A DNA stretch of 64,000 nt from Nisaea nitritireducens (GTDB taxonomy: Bacteria; Pseudomonadota; Alphaproteobacteria; Thalassobaculales; Thalassobaculaceae): positions 62,001 to 126,000 of the forward strand of contig NZ_JACZFS010000047.1 of the NCBI RefSeq assembly GCF_014904795.1, written 5' to 3'. The notes beneath the pieces were generated by a model. It worked only from the letters and a program-made list of their open reading frames with translations. It had not been told where the DNA came from and made no database searches. How positions within the stretch are numbered: position 1 is the stretch's first letter; the number at the start of each line of letters is the position of its first letter. The position numbers were made by a program, and so were the translations under genes. Below, in pieces: positions 8,458 to 16,802 of this stretch.

Positions 8458-10263
8458 ATGAAACGAATGGATAAACAGATGGCCGAAGCCGCACAATCCG
8501 AACTTGGCGTTCTCCCCGAATGGGATCTTTCCGATCTTTATCCCGGGCCGGAGTCGGAGGCCCTGAGCAAGGATCTGGATAAACTTGCCGCGGACGCGAA
8601 GGCTTTCAAGAACCAGTATGCCGGAAAAATCGCTGGTCTGGGCGGCACCGAACTTGGCCGCGCCATCCAGGCCTATGAGAAGATGGACGAGATCACGGGG
8701 CGCATCATGTCCTATGCCTATCTCGTCTATGCCGGGGACATGAGCAGCGCCGAGAATGGCCGTTTCTTCCAGTCCATGCAGGAGAAGGTCAACGCTGCGG
8801 GAACGGACTTGCTGTTCTTCACGCTGGAGATCAACCGGATCGAGGAAGCCGCTCTTGAGGCCAGTCTGAAGGCGCCGGAACTCGCTTTCTACAAACCCTG
8901 GCTGCGCGATGTCCGGGCCTTCCGCGATCATCAGCTCTCCGACGAGATTGAGGAGAAGCTGCACGAGAAGTCCGTGACCGGAAAATCCGCCTGGGTCCGG
9001 CTTTTCGATGAGACCTTCGCCCGCCTGCGCTTCCCGTTCGACGGCAAGCAGCTCACCTCCGCCGAGGTGCTGGACAAGCTCAGCCACAAGGACGGCGCCA
9101 TCCGGAAGAAAGCGGCTAAAAGCTTCGCCGGTGTGCTGAAAGAGAATATCAGCCTCTTCGCGCTGGTCACGAACACACTCGCCAAGGACAAGGCCATTGA
9201 TGACAAGTGGCGTGGTTATGCCCAGCCAATTTCGGCACGCAACCTCGCCAATCAGGTCGAGGACGAGGTGGTGCAGGCATTGTCCGATGCCGTGACCGGC
9301 AGCTATCACCGATTGTCGCACCGTTATTATGCGTTGAAGGCGAAATGGTTCGGTGTCGATGCGCTGAACTATTGGGACCGCAACGCGCCGCTGCCGGATG
9401 ATGACGACACGACGATCCCCTGGGCCGAAGCACAGAAAACAGTGCTTGAGGCCTATGGGAGCTTTTCAGCTGATCTCGCCGAGGTCGGCCAGCGTTTTTT
9501 CGACAATGCCTGGATCGACGCGCCGGTACGGCCAGGCAAGGCGTCTGGTGCTTTCGCGCATCCGACGGTGCCGAGCGCGCATCCCTATTTGCTGCTGAAC
9601 TATCAGGGCAAGACCCGGGACGTGATGACGCTGGCCCATGAACTCGGCCACGGCGTGCATCAGGTTCTCGCCGGCAAGCAGGGCCAGCTTCTGTCCGACA
9701 CGCCGCTCACTCTTGCGGAGACGGCGTCCGTCTTCGGCGAGATGCTCACCTTCCGCGCCGTCCTGGCCTCAAAAACCGATCCGAAGCAACGCCGCACCAT
9801 GCTCGCCAGCAAGGTCGAGGACATGCTGAACACGGTGGTCCGGCAGATCGCCTTCCACCAGTTCGAGACCAAGGTTCATGCGGCCCGCAGCAACGGGGAG
9901 CTGATGCCGGAGGATCTCGGTAATATCTGGATCGAGACCCAGACCGCCAGCCTCGGTCCATCCATCAAATTCGACGACGACTACCGGACTTTCTGGTCCT
10001 ACATCCCGCACTTCGTCCATTCGCCGTTCTATGTCTATGCCTATGCATTCGGCGACTGCCTGGTGAACTCGCTCTACGCGGTCTACCAAAACGCGGAAGA
10101 GGGCTTTGCGGAGAAGTATCTGGAGATGCTTTCCGCCGGCGGGACACTGCGCCACAAGGAACTGCTCGCGCCGTTCGGGCTGGATGCCAGCGATCCGGCC
10201 TTCTGGTCCAAGGGCCTGGATGTGATCGACGGCTTCATCACCGAACTTGAAGGTATGGAATAA
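8458..10263 (+). CDS. pepF: M3 family oligoendopeptidase
   Basis: A zinc metallopeptidase of the PepF/oligoendopeptidase F type, about 601 residues. The HELGH zinc motif lies in TLAHELGHGVHQ (about residue 396), followed about 25 residues later by ETASVFGEM, supplying the third ligand. The N-terminus (LPEWDLSDLYPG) is typical. It cleaves short peptides in the cytoplasm. Start choice is uncertain: ATGs at 8458, 8467 and 8479 and a GTG at 8440 are all in frame, and none has a strong ribosome site. The TAA stop overlaps the ATG of the next gene by one base, so the two are coupled. Confidence 0.93.
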   Translation: MKRMDKQMAEAAQSELGVLPEWDLSDLYPGPESEALSKDLDKLAADAKAFKNQYAGKIAGLGGTELGRAIQAYEKMDEITGRIMSYAYLVYAGDMSSAENGRFFQSMQEKVNAAGTDLLFFTLEINRIEEAALEASLKAPELAFYKPWLRDVRAFRDHQLSDEIEEKLHEKSVTGKSAWVRLFDETFARLRFPFDGKQLTSAEVLDKLSHKDGAIRKKAAKSFAGVLKENISLFALVTNTLAKDKAIDDKWRGYAQPISARNLANQVEDEVVQALSDAVTGSYHRLSHRYYALKAKWFGVDALNYWDRNAPLPDDDDTTIPWAEAQKTVLEAYGSFSADLAEVGQRFFDNAWIDAPVRPGKASGAFAHPTVPSAHPYLLLNYQGKTRDVMTLAHELGHGVHQVLAGKQGQLLSDTPLTLAETASVFGEMLTFRAVLASKTDPKQRRTMLASKVEDMLNTVVRQIAFHQFETKVHAARSNGELMPEDLGNIWIETQTASLGPSIKFDDDYRTFWSYIPHFVHSPFYVYAYAFGDCLVNSLYAVYQNAEEGFAEKYLEMLSAGGTLRHKELLAPFGLDASDPAFWSKGLDVIDGFITELEGME

Positions 10264-11321
10264 TGCGTGCGCCGGACGCGCTGCAACACCGATTGGATGG
10301 TTTTCCGCGCGTCCGGCTCGGACATTTCCCGACGCCTCTGGAGAAGATGGACCGGTTGGCCGGGCATTTATCGGAGGAGCTTGGCAAGCCGGTGCCGTCG
10401 CTCTGGGTGAAGCGGGACGATTGCTCCGGCGTTGCCACCGGCGGCAACAAGGTGCGCCAGCTCGAGTATTCCTTTGGCGCCGCCCAAGCCGCCGGGGCCG
10501 ATACGGCGGTGATCACCGGGGCGGTGCAGTCGAACTACATGCGCACGGCGGCCGCCTTCGCGGCGAAGCTCGGCATGGAATGCCATGTCCAGCTCGAAAA
10601 CCGGGTCGAGGGTATGGGCGAGGAATATCACAAGTCCGGCAATGTGTTGCTGGACCGGATGTTCGGTGCCCGCATGCATCACTTCCCGCTTGGCGAGGAC
10701 GAGAAGGCGGCGGACACGAACCTGTCCCGCATTGCCGACCGTTTGAAACGGGAGGGCAAGAAGCCATATCTTTTCACCCTCTCGGCAGACAGCAAACCGA
10801 CCGGTTCTCTCGGCTACATGCAATGCGCCGTCGAACTGCTTCAACAATCGGCCGCCAATGACATGCAATTCGATGCCGTAGTGGTGCCGAGCGGCAGTGC
10901 GGCGACCCATGTAGGCACTCTGCTAGGCCTGCGCCTCGCCGGATATAGCGGGCCGGTACACGGTATTTGCGTGCGCCGGGACGCGAAGAGCCAGACAGAG
11001 CGTGTCCTCTCCATCACCCGGCTGGCCGAAGACATGCTCGGCTGCGGCGAGGTCGTCCCTGAGAGCGATGTAATGTGCCTTGATGACTGGCTTGGTCCAA
11101 GCTATGGCAAGATGGTGGAGAGCACGCACGAGGCTATTGATCTTGCAGGTCGTCTCGAGGCGCTGATCGTCGATCCGGTCTATACGGCGAAAAGTTTGGC
11201 CGGTCTGATCGGCCTCACCCGCGCGGGCGCGTTCGAGGACATGGGGAACGTGCTCTACATTCACACCGGCGGGCTCCCCGCGCTCTTCGCATATCGTTCC
11301 GCGCTCTATCCGGACGGGTAA
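10263..11321 (+). CDS. PLP-dependent D-cysteine desulfhydrase / ACC deaminase family enzyme
   Basis: The 352-residue protein belongs to the fold-II PLP family of D-cysteine desulfhydrase and ACC deaminase. Its N-terminus has HFPTPLEKM, then WVKRDDCSGVATGGNKVRQLE with the PLP lysine in GGNK, and TGAVQSNYMRTAAAFA, the usual phosphate-binding neighbourhood. Members release ammonia and H2S from D-cysteine or deaminate ACC; assignment between them needs the substrate residues to be modelled. It overlaps the peptidase stop by one base. Peptide breakdown coupled to removal of a toxic or unusual amino acid is a reasonable inference. No hairpin is seen in the 194 bases after it. Confidence 0.85.
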   Translation: MRAPDALQHRLDGFPRVRLGHFPTPLEKMDRLAGHLSEELGKPVPSLWVKRDDCSGVATGGNKVRQLEYSFGAAQAAGADTAVITGAVQSNYMRTAAAFAAKLGMECHVQLENRVEGMGEEYHKSGNVLLDRMFGARMHHFPLGEDEKAADTNLSRIADRLKREGKKPYLFTLSADSKPTGSLGYMQCAVELLQQSAANDMQFDAVVVPSGSAATHVGTLLGLRLAGYSGPVHGICVRRDAKSQTERVLSITRLAEDMLGCGEVVPESDVMCLDDWLGPSYGKMVESTHEAIDLAGRLEALIVDPVYTAKSLAGLIGLTRAGAFEDMGNVLYIHTGGLPALFAYRSALYPDG

Positions 11322-11515
11322 GCTAAGACTGACCGGTGAATCTACCTGTCCATTCAGAACCGCGCTTGATCACTCGGGCCCGGGCTGCGATGTTTTCTGC
11401 AGCGCCTTCTTGGCGTCCTGTCCGCGGAAAGGGCTGCGCCCATCCTGACTGATCGATAACAGATCGATTTCCTTGCCTGTTGGCGGACACAGGCGATACG
11501 CGACGAGGGAATCGT

Positions 11516-12817
11516 ATGTCTGAAGTTAATGAGCCGGCAATGGCCGGTCCGCGGGATTATTTCGGCGGGCGGCTCAATCTCGAACAACAGAAAAAGCGTG
11601 CAAAAGAGCTTCTGAAAGCTGTCCGCGACGGCGATGCGGACGCTGTCGCACGATGGCAGGCGCATCATCCGAATGGCGTTGCCTCGGAGCGGCTGCTTGC
11701 CGATGCGCAGCTTGTCATCGCGCGGGAAAACGGCTTTCCGAGCTGGCCGCGCATGAAGGCGCATATCGACACACTGCGCATCGCCCGGCAGCGCATGGAA
11801 GCGGGACGCCCGCTGGTGCCTGACAGTCCCGACATGGTGCATATCCGCTGTGGAGAGGATATCCGTCATAGCCTCAATGTCGCGGGGTTCGCCGGTGCAT
11901 TTGCAGAATTCTCCGACCCCTATTGTCAGGGGCCTGTGCCGCGCCTCGACCGGGCGGCTTTTCTGGACAAGCGCTCTGAATTCATTGTGTCCGCATATGA
12001 TCGCCCGTTGAAAGAAACGAGGGTCAAGCTGGAGGCCGAGTACGACACGGTGGACGCGATCGGAGCGGGAGGTCGGGTAACGCTCTGGTTCGAGCATGAC
12101 AGTTACGACCAGCTGATTCTCGCTCGCCTGCTGGCGAATTTCTCCCGCCTTGATGCCAGGCCGGACCTTCAGATGATTTGCGTCGGCGAGGTGCCGGGCG
12201 TGCAGGGCTTTGTCGGTCTCGGCCAGTTGCATCCCGAAGTGCTGCTCTGGCTCTGGGAGAACGAGCGGAAACCCGTGACAGAAGAGCAACTCGCGCTCGG
12301 TGCTGAGGTCTGGGGCGCTATTACCGATCCGGACCCTACCAGCCTTGCCCGGATTGCGCGCGACGGCACACCAGCGCTACCGCTGATGGCGCCGGCGCTG
12401 CTGCGGCACTTGAGGGAGCTACCTTCTGTGCGCACGGGGCTAGGCATGACCCAGGAGCTGGCGCTGTCGATTTTGGCCGAGGCCGAAGGGCAGAGCCTGC
12501 CGGCGGGCCGGATCTTTCATGCACTGATGACCCGACATGAGCCGCTGCCGTTCCTCGGCGACCTCATGTTCTGGCATGTCCTGAAGGATCTCGCTGACAG
12601 CACGGAGCAGGTCATCGAGCCGGACCCGGAGACAGCGGGTTTTCCATGGCCAAAACGCGGTTATGCACTGACGGAGGCGGGACAGAGGGTGCTGGCAGGT
12701 GAGTTGGATCGTCTGGGCATCGCGGGCGCGCCGCGCTGGGTCGGCGGTGTCGAAATTCAGCCGCGTGCACCGACATGGCGCTGGGATGAGGGGCGCTCCA
12801 CTGTCGTCATGACCTGA
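11516..12817 (+). CDS. DUF1835 domain protein
   Basis: A 433-residue protein. Residues 1-100 have a helical N-terminal module (AKELLKAVRDGDADAV, LADAQLVIARENGFPSWPRMK) that also occurs in front of ankyrin-type proteins. From about 115 the DUF1835 pattern begins: VHIRCGEDIRHSLNVAGFAG, SDPYCQGPVP, then LWFEHDSYDQLILARLL. The C-terminal part (about 300-430) is helical and ends with a winged-helix-like PWPKRGYALTEAGQRVL segment. The ATG at 11516 is chosen because GAGGGA lies 5 bases upstream. No enzymatic function is established for the family. Confidence 0.8.
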   Translation: MSEVNEPAMAGPRDYFGGRLNLEQQKKRAKELLKAVRDGDADAVARWQAHHPNGVASERLLADAQLVIARENGFPSWPRMKAHIDTLRIARQRMEAGRPLVPDSPDMVHIRCGEDIRHSLNVAGFAGAFAEFSDPYCQGPVPRLDRAAFLDKRSEFIVSAYDRPLKETRVKLEAEYDTVDAIGAGGRVTLWFEHDSYDQLILARLLANFSRLDARPDLQMICVGEVPGVQGFVGLGQLHPEVLLWLWENERKPVTEEQLALGAEVWGAITDPDPTSLARIARDGTPALPLMAPALLRHLRELPSVRTGLGMTQELALSILAEAEGQSLPAGRIFHALMTRHEPLPFLGDLMFWHVLKDLADSTEQVIEPDPETAGFPWPKRGYALTEAGQRVLAGELDRLGIAGAPRWVGGVEIQPRAPTWRWDEGRSTVVMT

Positions 12818-12829
12818 TCGTACGGTGCA

Positions 12830-12858
12830 GGGAGGCTCGTCCTTGGAACGGGCCTCCC
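12830..12858. other. stem-loop between the DUF1835 gene and the next gene
   Basis: GGGAGGC (12830-12836) can pair with GCCTCCC (12852-12858); an outer ACGG/CCGT pair could extend the stem past an internal loop. There is no T-run, so it is not a standard intrinsic terminator. It may stabilise or end the DUF1835 transcript. Confidence 0.35.
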
Positions 12859-12877
12859 GTGCCGTTACCATCGCCGG

Positions 12878-13657
12878 ATGATCCGCGAATGTCTCACCTA
12901 CCTCACAACGCCGTGCCCCGCGCCCTTCCGACGCATGGGCTATCTTCAGGAATGCGTCGGTATCGAGAGCCGGTACCGGCGGAACCGGGGGGCATGGGCA
13001 TCGCATCTGGAAGAAAGCCGCCAGCTGATGCTGGAGGCGGCCGGACAATGCGCCGAGCGGGACACGGTGCTGATCTTCGGTGCCGGGCTGCTCCACGACA
13101 TTCCCCTGACGGATCTGCTCGGCATGTTCCGGCGCGTCATTCTGGCGGATATCCTCTTTATGGCGCCTGCTCGCCGGGCGGCGGAGAGAGAACAACGGTT
13201 AGAGCTGGTCACGCTTGACGTCACCGCTTCGCTCACATCCCTCGCCGAAGGAAAGACCGAACTGACGCAACCGACCGCCTATCTGGACGACCCGTCAATC
13301 TCGCTGGTGATCTCCGCCAGCATCCTGTCCCAGCTTTTCGTCGTCCCGAACGCTTACCTCGAAAAGCACTTCGGGCAAGGTGATGCGGAAAGCGAAGTGT
13401 TGGGGCAGGCACTGGTCCGCGCGCATCTTGCCTATCTCGGCGCGTTCGAGTGTCCAGTGGCACTGATTGCCGACGAGACGCACATCATTCGCGACCGATC
13501 AGGGGCGGAAACCGCAACAGCGTCCGCCCTGCATGACGTGCCGCTGCCACTTGGCGGCAGGTCCTGGGACTGGGACATCTGTCCGCTTGGGGAGATCGAC
13601 CGGGATCATGCGGTGATGCATCGGGTGCGGGGGTATCAGGATTTTCCGAAAACCTGA
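12878..13657 (+). CDS. hypothetical protein, possibly Rossmann-like
   Basis: A 259-residue soluble protein I do not recognise as a named family. The segment RDTVLIFGAGLLHDIPLTDLLGMFRRVILADILF (split here by eye at residues 60-95) has the rhythm of a Rossmann beta-alpha-beta with a GAG turn and a following acidic residue, and SLVISASILSQLFVVP near 145 resembles the motif IV region of methyltransferase-like folds. An HADETHIIRD-like segment (IADETHIIRD) follows at about 200. A degenerate SAM-binding protein is possible but unproven. The ATG at 12878 has no strong ribosome site; ATG 12935 is an alternative. It lies 60 bases after the DUF1835 gene, same strand. Confidence 0.65.
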   Translation: MIRECLTYLTTPCPAPFRRMGYLQECVGIESRYRRNRGAWASHLEESRQLMLEAAGQCAERDTVLIFGAGLLHDIPLTDLLGMFRRVILADILFMAPARRAAEREQRLELVTLDVTASLTSLAEGKTELTQPTAYLDDPSISLVISASILSQLFVVPNAYLEKHFGQGDAESEVLGQALVRAHLAYLGAFECPVALIADETHIIRDRSGAETATASALHDVPLPLGGRSWDWDICPLGEIDRDHAVMHRVRGYQDFPKT

Positions 13658-13732
13658 ACCGACTTCACTTCTCGAAAACGGCTCTCGCGCTCTAGTATGA
13701 TCCCCAATGAAAAAAGCGGGGAGCATCGACCA

Positions 13733-14356
13733 ATGAAACTGATCGGAAATTATCTTTCACCCTTCGCCCGGCGGGTGGCGATCAGCCTCAATGAGCTCGG
13801 TATTGCTTACGAGATGGAAAACGTGATGGTGAGCAAGAACCCCGAAGCGGTTTCGGGGCACAACCCGCTCATCCGGATCCCAACGCTCATTCTCGATGAC
13901 GGCGAGGTACTGGTCGAGAGCTTCGCTATTCTTGATGCTATCGACGAGATGGCGGGGGCCGAGAAGGCTCTTGTCCCGGCATCCGGTGCGGACCGGCGCC
14001 GTATCCTCAAGATCACCGCGATCGCGCTCGGAACCATGGATAAGACTCAGTGGGCCGCTTACGAGGTTACGTTCCATCCGGCGGAGAAAGTGCACCAACC
14101 CTGGATCGACAAGAATGAAAATCAGGCCTGTGGTGGCCTGGCCTATCTGAACGAGCTGGTCGAAAAGGCGGGAGATGGCTGGCTGGGCGGGACGGATCAT
14201 ATCAGCCAGGCTGATATTTCGGCCGTTGTCGCTTTCAGTTTTGCGCGGAAGATTCGCCCGAATCTGGACGTTGAGAAACGCTTCCCGGCGCTTGCGGCCT
14301 TTGCAGAGCGTTGTGAGGCGCGGGAGACCTTCAGAAAGGCGCCGGTACCGGGTTGA
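13733..14356 (+). CDS. glutathione S-transferase family protein
   Basis: A 207-residue two-domain GST. The thioredoxin-like N-terminal half begins MKLIGNYLSPFARRVAI, where the serine in LSPF is the likely glutathione-activating position, and contains the cis-proline IPTLI and the glutathione-contacting ESFAI. The helical C-terminal half includes HISQADISAVVAFSF, the usual N-capping box. The ATG at 13733 is preferred over 13697 because the conserved sequence starts there and GGGGAG sits about 10 bases upstream. The TGA (14354-14356) abuts the stop of the opposing DUF1028 gene with no base between. Confidence 0.9.
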   Translation: MKLIGNYLSPFARRVAISLNELGIAYEMENVMVSKNPEAVSGHNPLIRIPTLILDDGEVLVESFAILDAIDEMAGAEKALVPASGADRRRILKITAIALGTMDKTQWAAYEVTFHPAEKVHQPWIDKNENQACGGLAYLNELVEKAGDGWLGGTDHISQADISAVVAFSFARKIRPNLDVEKRFPALAAFAERCEARETFRKAPVPG

Positions 14357-15073
14357 TCAGGAGGCTTCCTCTGTCTTCAGGTTTGCAGCGACAAAGGCAT
14401 CGCGTTCCGCGTCATCGACGATACCGGCAAAATCGCCGATCCCGCCCATGGTGCGCATGTAGGCGCGGCGGCTGGTTGAATAGATCCCGAAGAGGCGGCG
14501 CAGTTCAGTGACCGGTTCCGGGTGGTCGTCGACGCGGATGTCGGCTTCGGCATAAGGCTCGCTTCCCTGGATGAGCAGGGCCGCCGATTGCTTGCCGCGT
14601 TTGTCGCCGCCAGCGGCTTCCCCGGCCTCCAGAGCCGTCAGCAGGCGGTTGCCGAATTCGAGGCCCGCGTTAGCTTCGAAGCTGGCCAGGGTGTCGGCGA
14701 CCACGGCAGGGCCGGCCAGCATGTTGCCGGCGACGGTGAAGTTCTCTCCTGTCAGGTGACCGCACCAGTCGACACAGTGCGCGCCGGTATGGGCGAAGGT
14801 GTTGCCTTTGGCGTCGACGCCATGCACCTGGCGAATCTCCCGGCCTTCGTCGTGGGCCAGCGTCATGGCGAGGGCTTCGGTAACAGGCAGGCCGCGCGTC
14901 ATCAGGTCAATCGCGAGCGGGCCGTGCAACGGGTTCGTATGAGCCTGGGTGGAAATGGCTCCGACACCGGCACGGGACCAGGGACAGATGGCCCCGACGG
15001 CGAAGGCGCAGGTGGAGACGGCGATGCCGAAGCGGCCGCTTTTCGGATCGCGTGCGACGATTGACCACGTCAT
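14357..15073 (-). CDS. DUF1028 family protein (Ntn-hydrolase-like)
   Basis: A 238-residue protein with the DUF1028 pattern: TWSIVARDPKSGRFGIAVST at the N-terminus, AVGAICPWSRAGVGAISTQA, and VAGNMLAGPAVV near 115. The family is predicted to have an Ntn-hydrolase fold, in which residue 2 (threonine here) would be the nucleophile after methionine removal; this is a family-level inference. The reaction is unknown, although DUF1028 genes are often near amino-acid metabolism genes. It converges on the GST gene, with stop codons back to back and no terminator. Confidence 0.88.
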   Translation of the reverse strand: MTWSIVARDPKSGRFGIAVSTCAFAVGAICPWSRAGVGAISTQAHTNPLHGPLAIDLMTRGLPVTEALAMTLAHDEGREIRQVHGVDAKGNTFAHTGAHCVDWCGHLTGENFTVAGNMLAGPAVVADTLASFEANAGLEFGNRLLTALEAGEAAGGDKRGKQSAALLIQGSEPYAEADIRVDDHPEPVTELRRLFGIYSTSRRAYMRTMGGIGDFAGIVDDAERDAFVAANLKTEEAS

Positions 15074-15152
15074 GAGCTGTTCCCGTTTTTGTCGATTCAG
15101 CCGAGATTGCGCCTATATTCTGTGCTTGGTCAAATTCGCCGGATGATAGGCA

Positions 15153-15392
15153 ATGCGTAACGTGATCCTTCTCGCCCTGGTCCTCTTCAGCCTGCTCGCG
15201 GGCGCCCTCTGGGGTGTTTGGGAGGTGTGGTTCGCTGTCGAGGATGTCGAGATGAGCATCCATGGATTTATCGCGCTGGCCTTGGGGGCCTTCTTCACAT
15301 TGCTGCTTGGCGGCGGTTTGATGTGGCTCGCCTATTACAGCTCCAAGCATGGCTATGACGAACGGACGATCCACCCTGAGGACGAAGGTTAA
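15153..15392 (+). CDS. small two-helix membrane protein
   Basis: A 79-residue protein with two clear hydrophobic spans: ILLALVLFSLLAGALWGVW (about 5-23) and FIALALGAFFTLLLGGGLMWLA (about 39-60), then a charged tail (KHGYDERTIHPEDEG). It resembles short conserved proteobacterial inner-membrane proteins of unknown function. It lies between the start of the DUF1028 gene (divergent, 79 bases) and the 3' end of the MerR gene. A GATAGG stretch precedes the ATG. Confidence 0.7.
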   Translation: MRNVILLALVLFSLLAGALWGVWEVWFAVEDVEMSIHGFIALALGAFFTLLLGGGLMWLAYYSSKHGYDERTIHPEDEG

Positions 15393-15415
15393 TCCAGTCA
15401 TCCGGAGGATGGGGG

Positions 15416-15901
15416 TTAATCCGGTGCCCGGTAGGGTATGGTCTCCACCGGCTCGTGGCTGGTGGCGCAGCATTTTTCGTGATCCGACAACACGTTGATC
15501 GCCCGGCAGTCGGCAACAGTTCCGTGTGAGCAGCTCTCCAGCATCCGTCCCAACTCACCTTCCAGGGCCTGTAGTCTGCCGATGCGCCGGCGCACCTCGC
15601 CCAGATGCCGGCGCACGATCTCGTCGGCCTCCACGCAAGACGCGGCGGGCCGGTCGGTCATGTCCAGCAACTCGCGGATGGCATCGAGGGGGAAGCCGAA
15701 ATCGCGGGCGTGTTTGATGAAGCCCAGCCGATCAAGCTGATCCTGTCCGTAGACCCGCTGGTTCCCGGCGGTGCGGGCAGGCTGCGGCAGCAGGCCGATG
15801 GATTCGTAATAGCGGATGGTCTGCACCTTTGTACCGGTCTGGCGGGCGAGATCGCCGATCGGATAACGCGGCGTGGTGGTGTTCGTGGCGGCTTCCGTCA
15901 T
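15416..15901 (-). CDS. MerR family metal-responsive regulator
   Basis: A 161-residue MerR regulator. The N-terminal winged helix contains GTKVQTIRYYESIGLLP, followed by the dimerisation helix. Cysteines sit at 89, 124 and 132 (CSHGTVADC loop), the spacing used for metal coordination in ZntR/CueR/CadR-type members, with an extra CC pair at 144-145. It activates transcription by untwisting an over-long promoter spacer when metal binds. The start at 15901 (GGGA upstream) places the HTH at the usual distance; the frame is open further upstream but crosses the operator. The divergent partner is a CDF metal transporter, so it most likely controls that gene and itself. Confidence 0.92.
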   Translation of the reverse strand: MTEAATNTTTPRYPIGDLARQTGTKVQTIRYYESIGLLPQPARTAGNQRVYGQDQLDRLGFIKHARDFGFPLDAIRELLDMTDRPAASCVEADEIVRRHLGEVRRRIGRLQALEGELGRMLESCSHGTVADCRAINVLSDHEKCCATSHEPVETIPYRAPD

Positions 15902-15930
15902 GGCATTCCCGAATTCTCTGTCGTTTGTCC

Positions 15931-15961
15931 TTGAACCTACAGTCGCTGTAGCTCCCATATT
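15931..15961 (+). promoter_or_regulatory. MerR-type promoter/operator with 19-bp spacer
   Basis: TTGAAC (15931-15936) and CATATT (15956-15961) are separated by exactly 19 bases, and the perfect dyad CTACAGTCGCTGTAG (15937-15951) fills the spacer. A 19-base spacer with a central dyad is the hallmark of MerR-activated promoters. It faces the CDF transporter gene, whose ATG is 36 bases after the -10 box. Confidence 0.85.
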
Positions 15962-15996
15962 TGGGCTCGATGAGTTGATTTGTCGAGGAGCGCGCC

Positions 15997-16626
15997 ATGG
16001 CCGGCTGTTGCGGTCACGATCATGAAAATGTGGTTTTCGAAGGAATGTCAGCGGCATATCGCCGGGCGCTCTGGGCCGTAATCCTGATCAACGGCGTGAT
16101 GTTCGTCGTCGAGATGGCGGCAGGGTTCGGAGCGGGGTCTATGGCCCTGAAAGCGGACGCGCTGGATTTTCTGGCCGATACCGCGACCTATGCGCTCAGC
16201 TTTTATGTCATCGGCAAAGCGGCCCGGGTTCGGGCGAGTGCTGCTTTGTTCAAGGGGATCTCGCTCGCCCTGATGGGGCTCTGGGTGTTTGCCTCCACCG
16301 CCTATCAGGTGCTTGTGGTCGGTGTGCCGGAAGCAGTCGTTATGAGTTCGGTCGGTGTCCTCGCCTTCATTGCCAATATGGCCAGCGTTGGACTGCTCTA
16401 TCGCTTCCGTGACGGTGACGCGAATGTCCGCTCCGTCTGGCTCTGCTCGCGCAACGATGCGATTGGAAATGTTGCCGTGGTCATCGCCGCGGGCGGTGTC
16501 TGGTATACCGGAACCGGCTGGCCTGATCTTGTCGTCGCTGGGGTGATGGCCGGCCTGTTCTGCTGGTCTTCGTTCCAGATTATCCGGCAGGGTTTAGGCG
16601 AGATGCGGGCGGCGTGCGCGACCTGA
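15997..16626 (+). CDS. CDF-type cation transporter, short form
   Basis: A 209-residue membrane protein with about six hydrophobic spans and no cytoplasmic C-terminal metal-sensing domain. It aligns by eye with cation diffusion facilitators: SMALKADALDFLAD in TM2 and SRNDAIGN in TM5. The usual TM2 HxxxD histidine is aspartate here and the TM5 histidine is replaced by the CSRND sequence, so the metal site differs from Zn transporters. The N-terminus MAGCCGHDHE is a likely metal-capture peptide. It exports a divalent or soft metal ion from the cytoplasm. GAGGAG is 6 bases before the ATG. Expression is probably MerR-controlled. Confidence 0.85.
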   Translation: MAGCCGHDHENVVFEGMSAAYRRALWAVILINGVMFVVEMAAGFGAGSMALKADALDFLADTATYALSFYVIGKAARVRASAALFKGISLALMGLWVFASTAYQVLVVGVPEAVVMSSVGVLAFIANMASVGLLYRFRDGDANVRSVWLCSRNDAIGNVAVVIAAGGVWYTGTGWPDLVVAGVMAGLFCWSSFQIIRQGLGEMRAACAT

Positions 16627-16802
16627 TTGCGAGGCACCTGCCCACGCGATTAGTGCCCCCTCATTACGATAATATTTCGTGTTCCACGATGTGGATTCAT
16701 TGACTCGTTCATGGTGCGATGCAAAAAATACTCGCTCCACACTAGGTAACAGACGAGGTCAACCTCGCGTCTCACCTAAAAATACGGAACAGGGATATTG
16801 AT

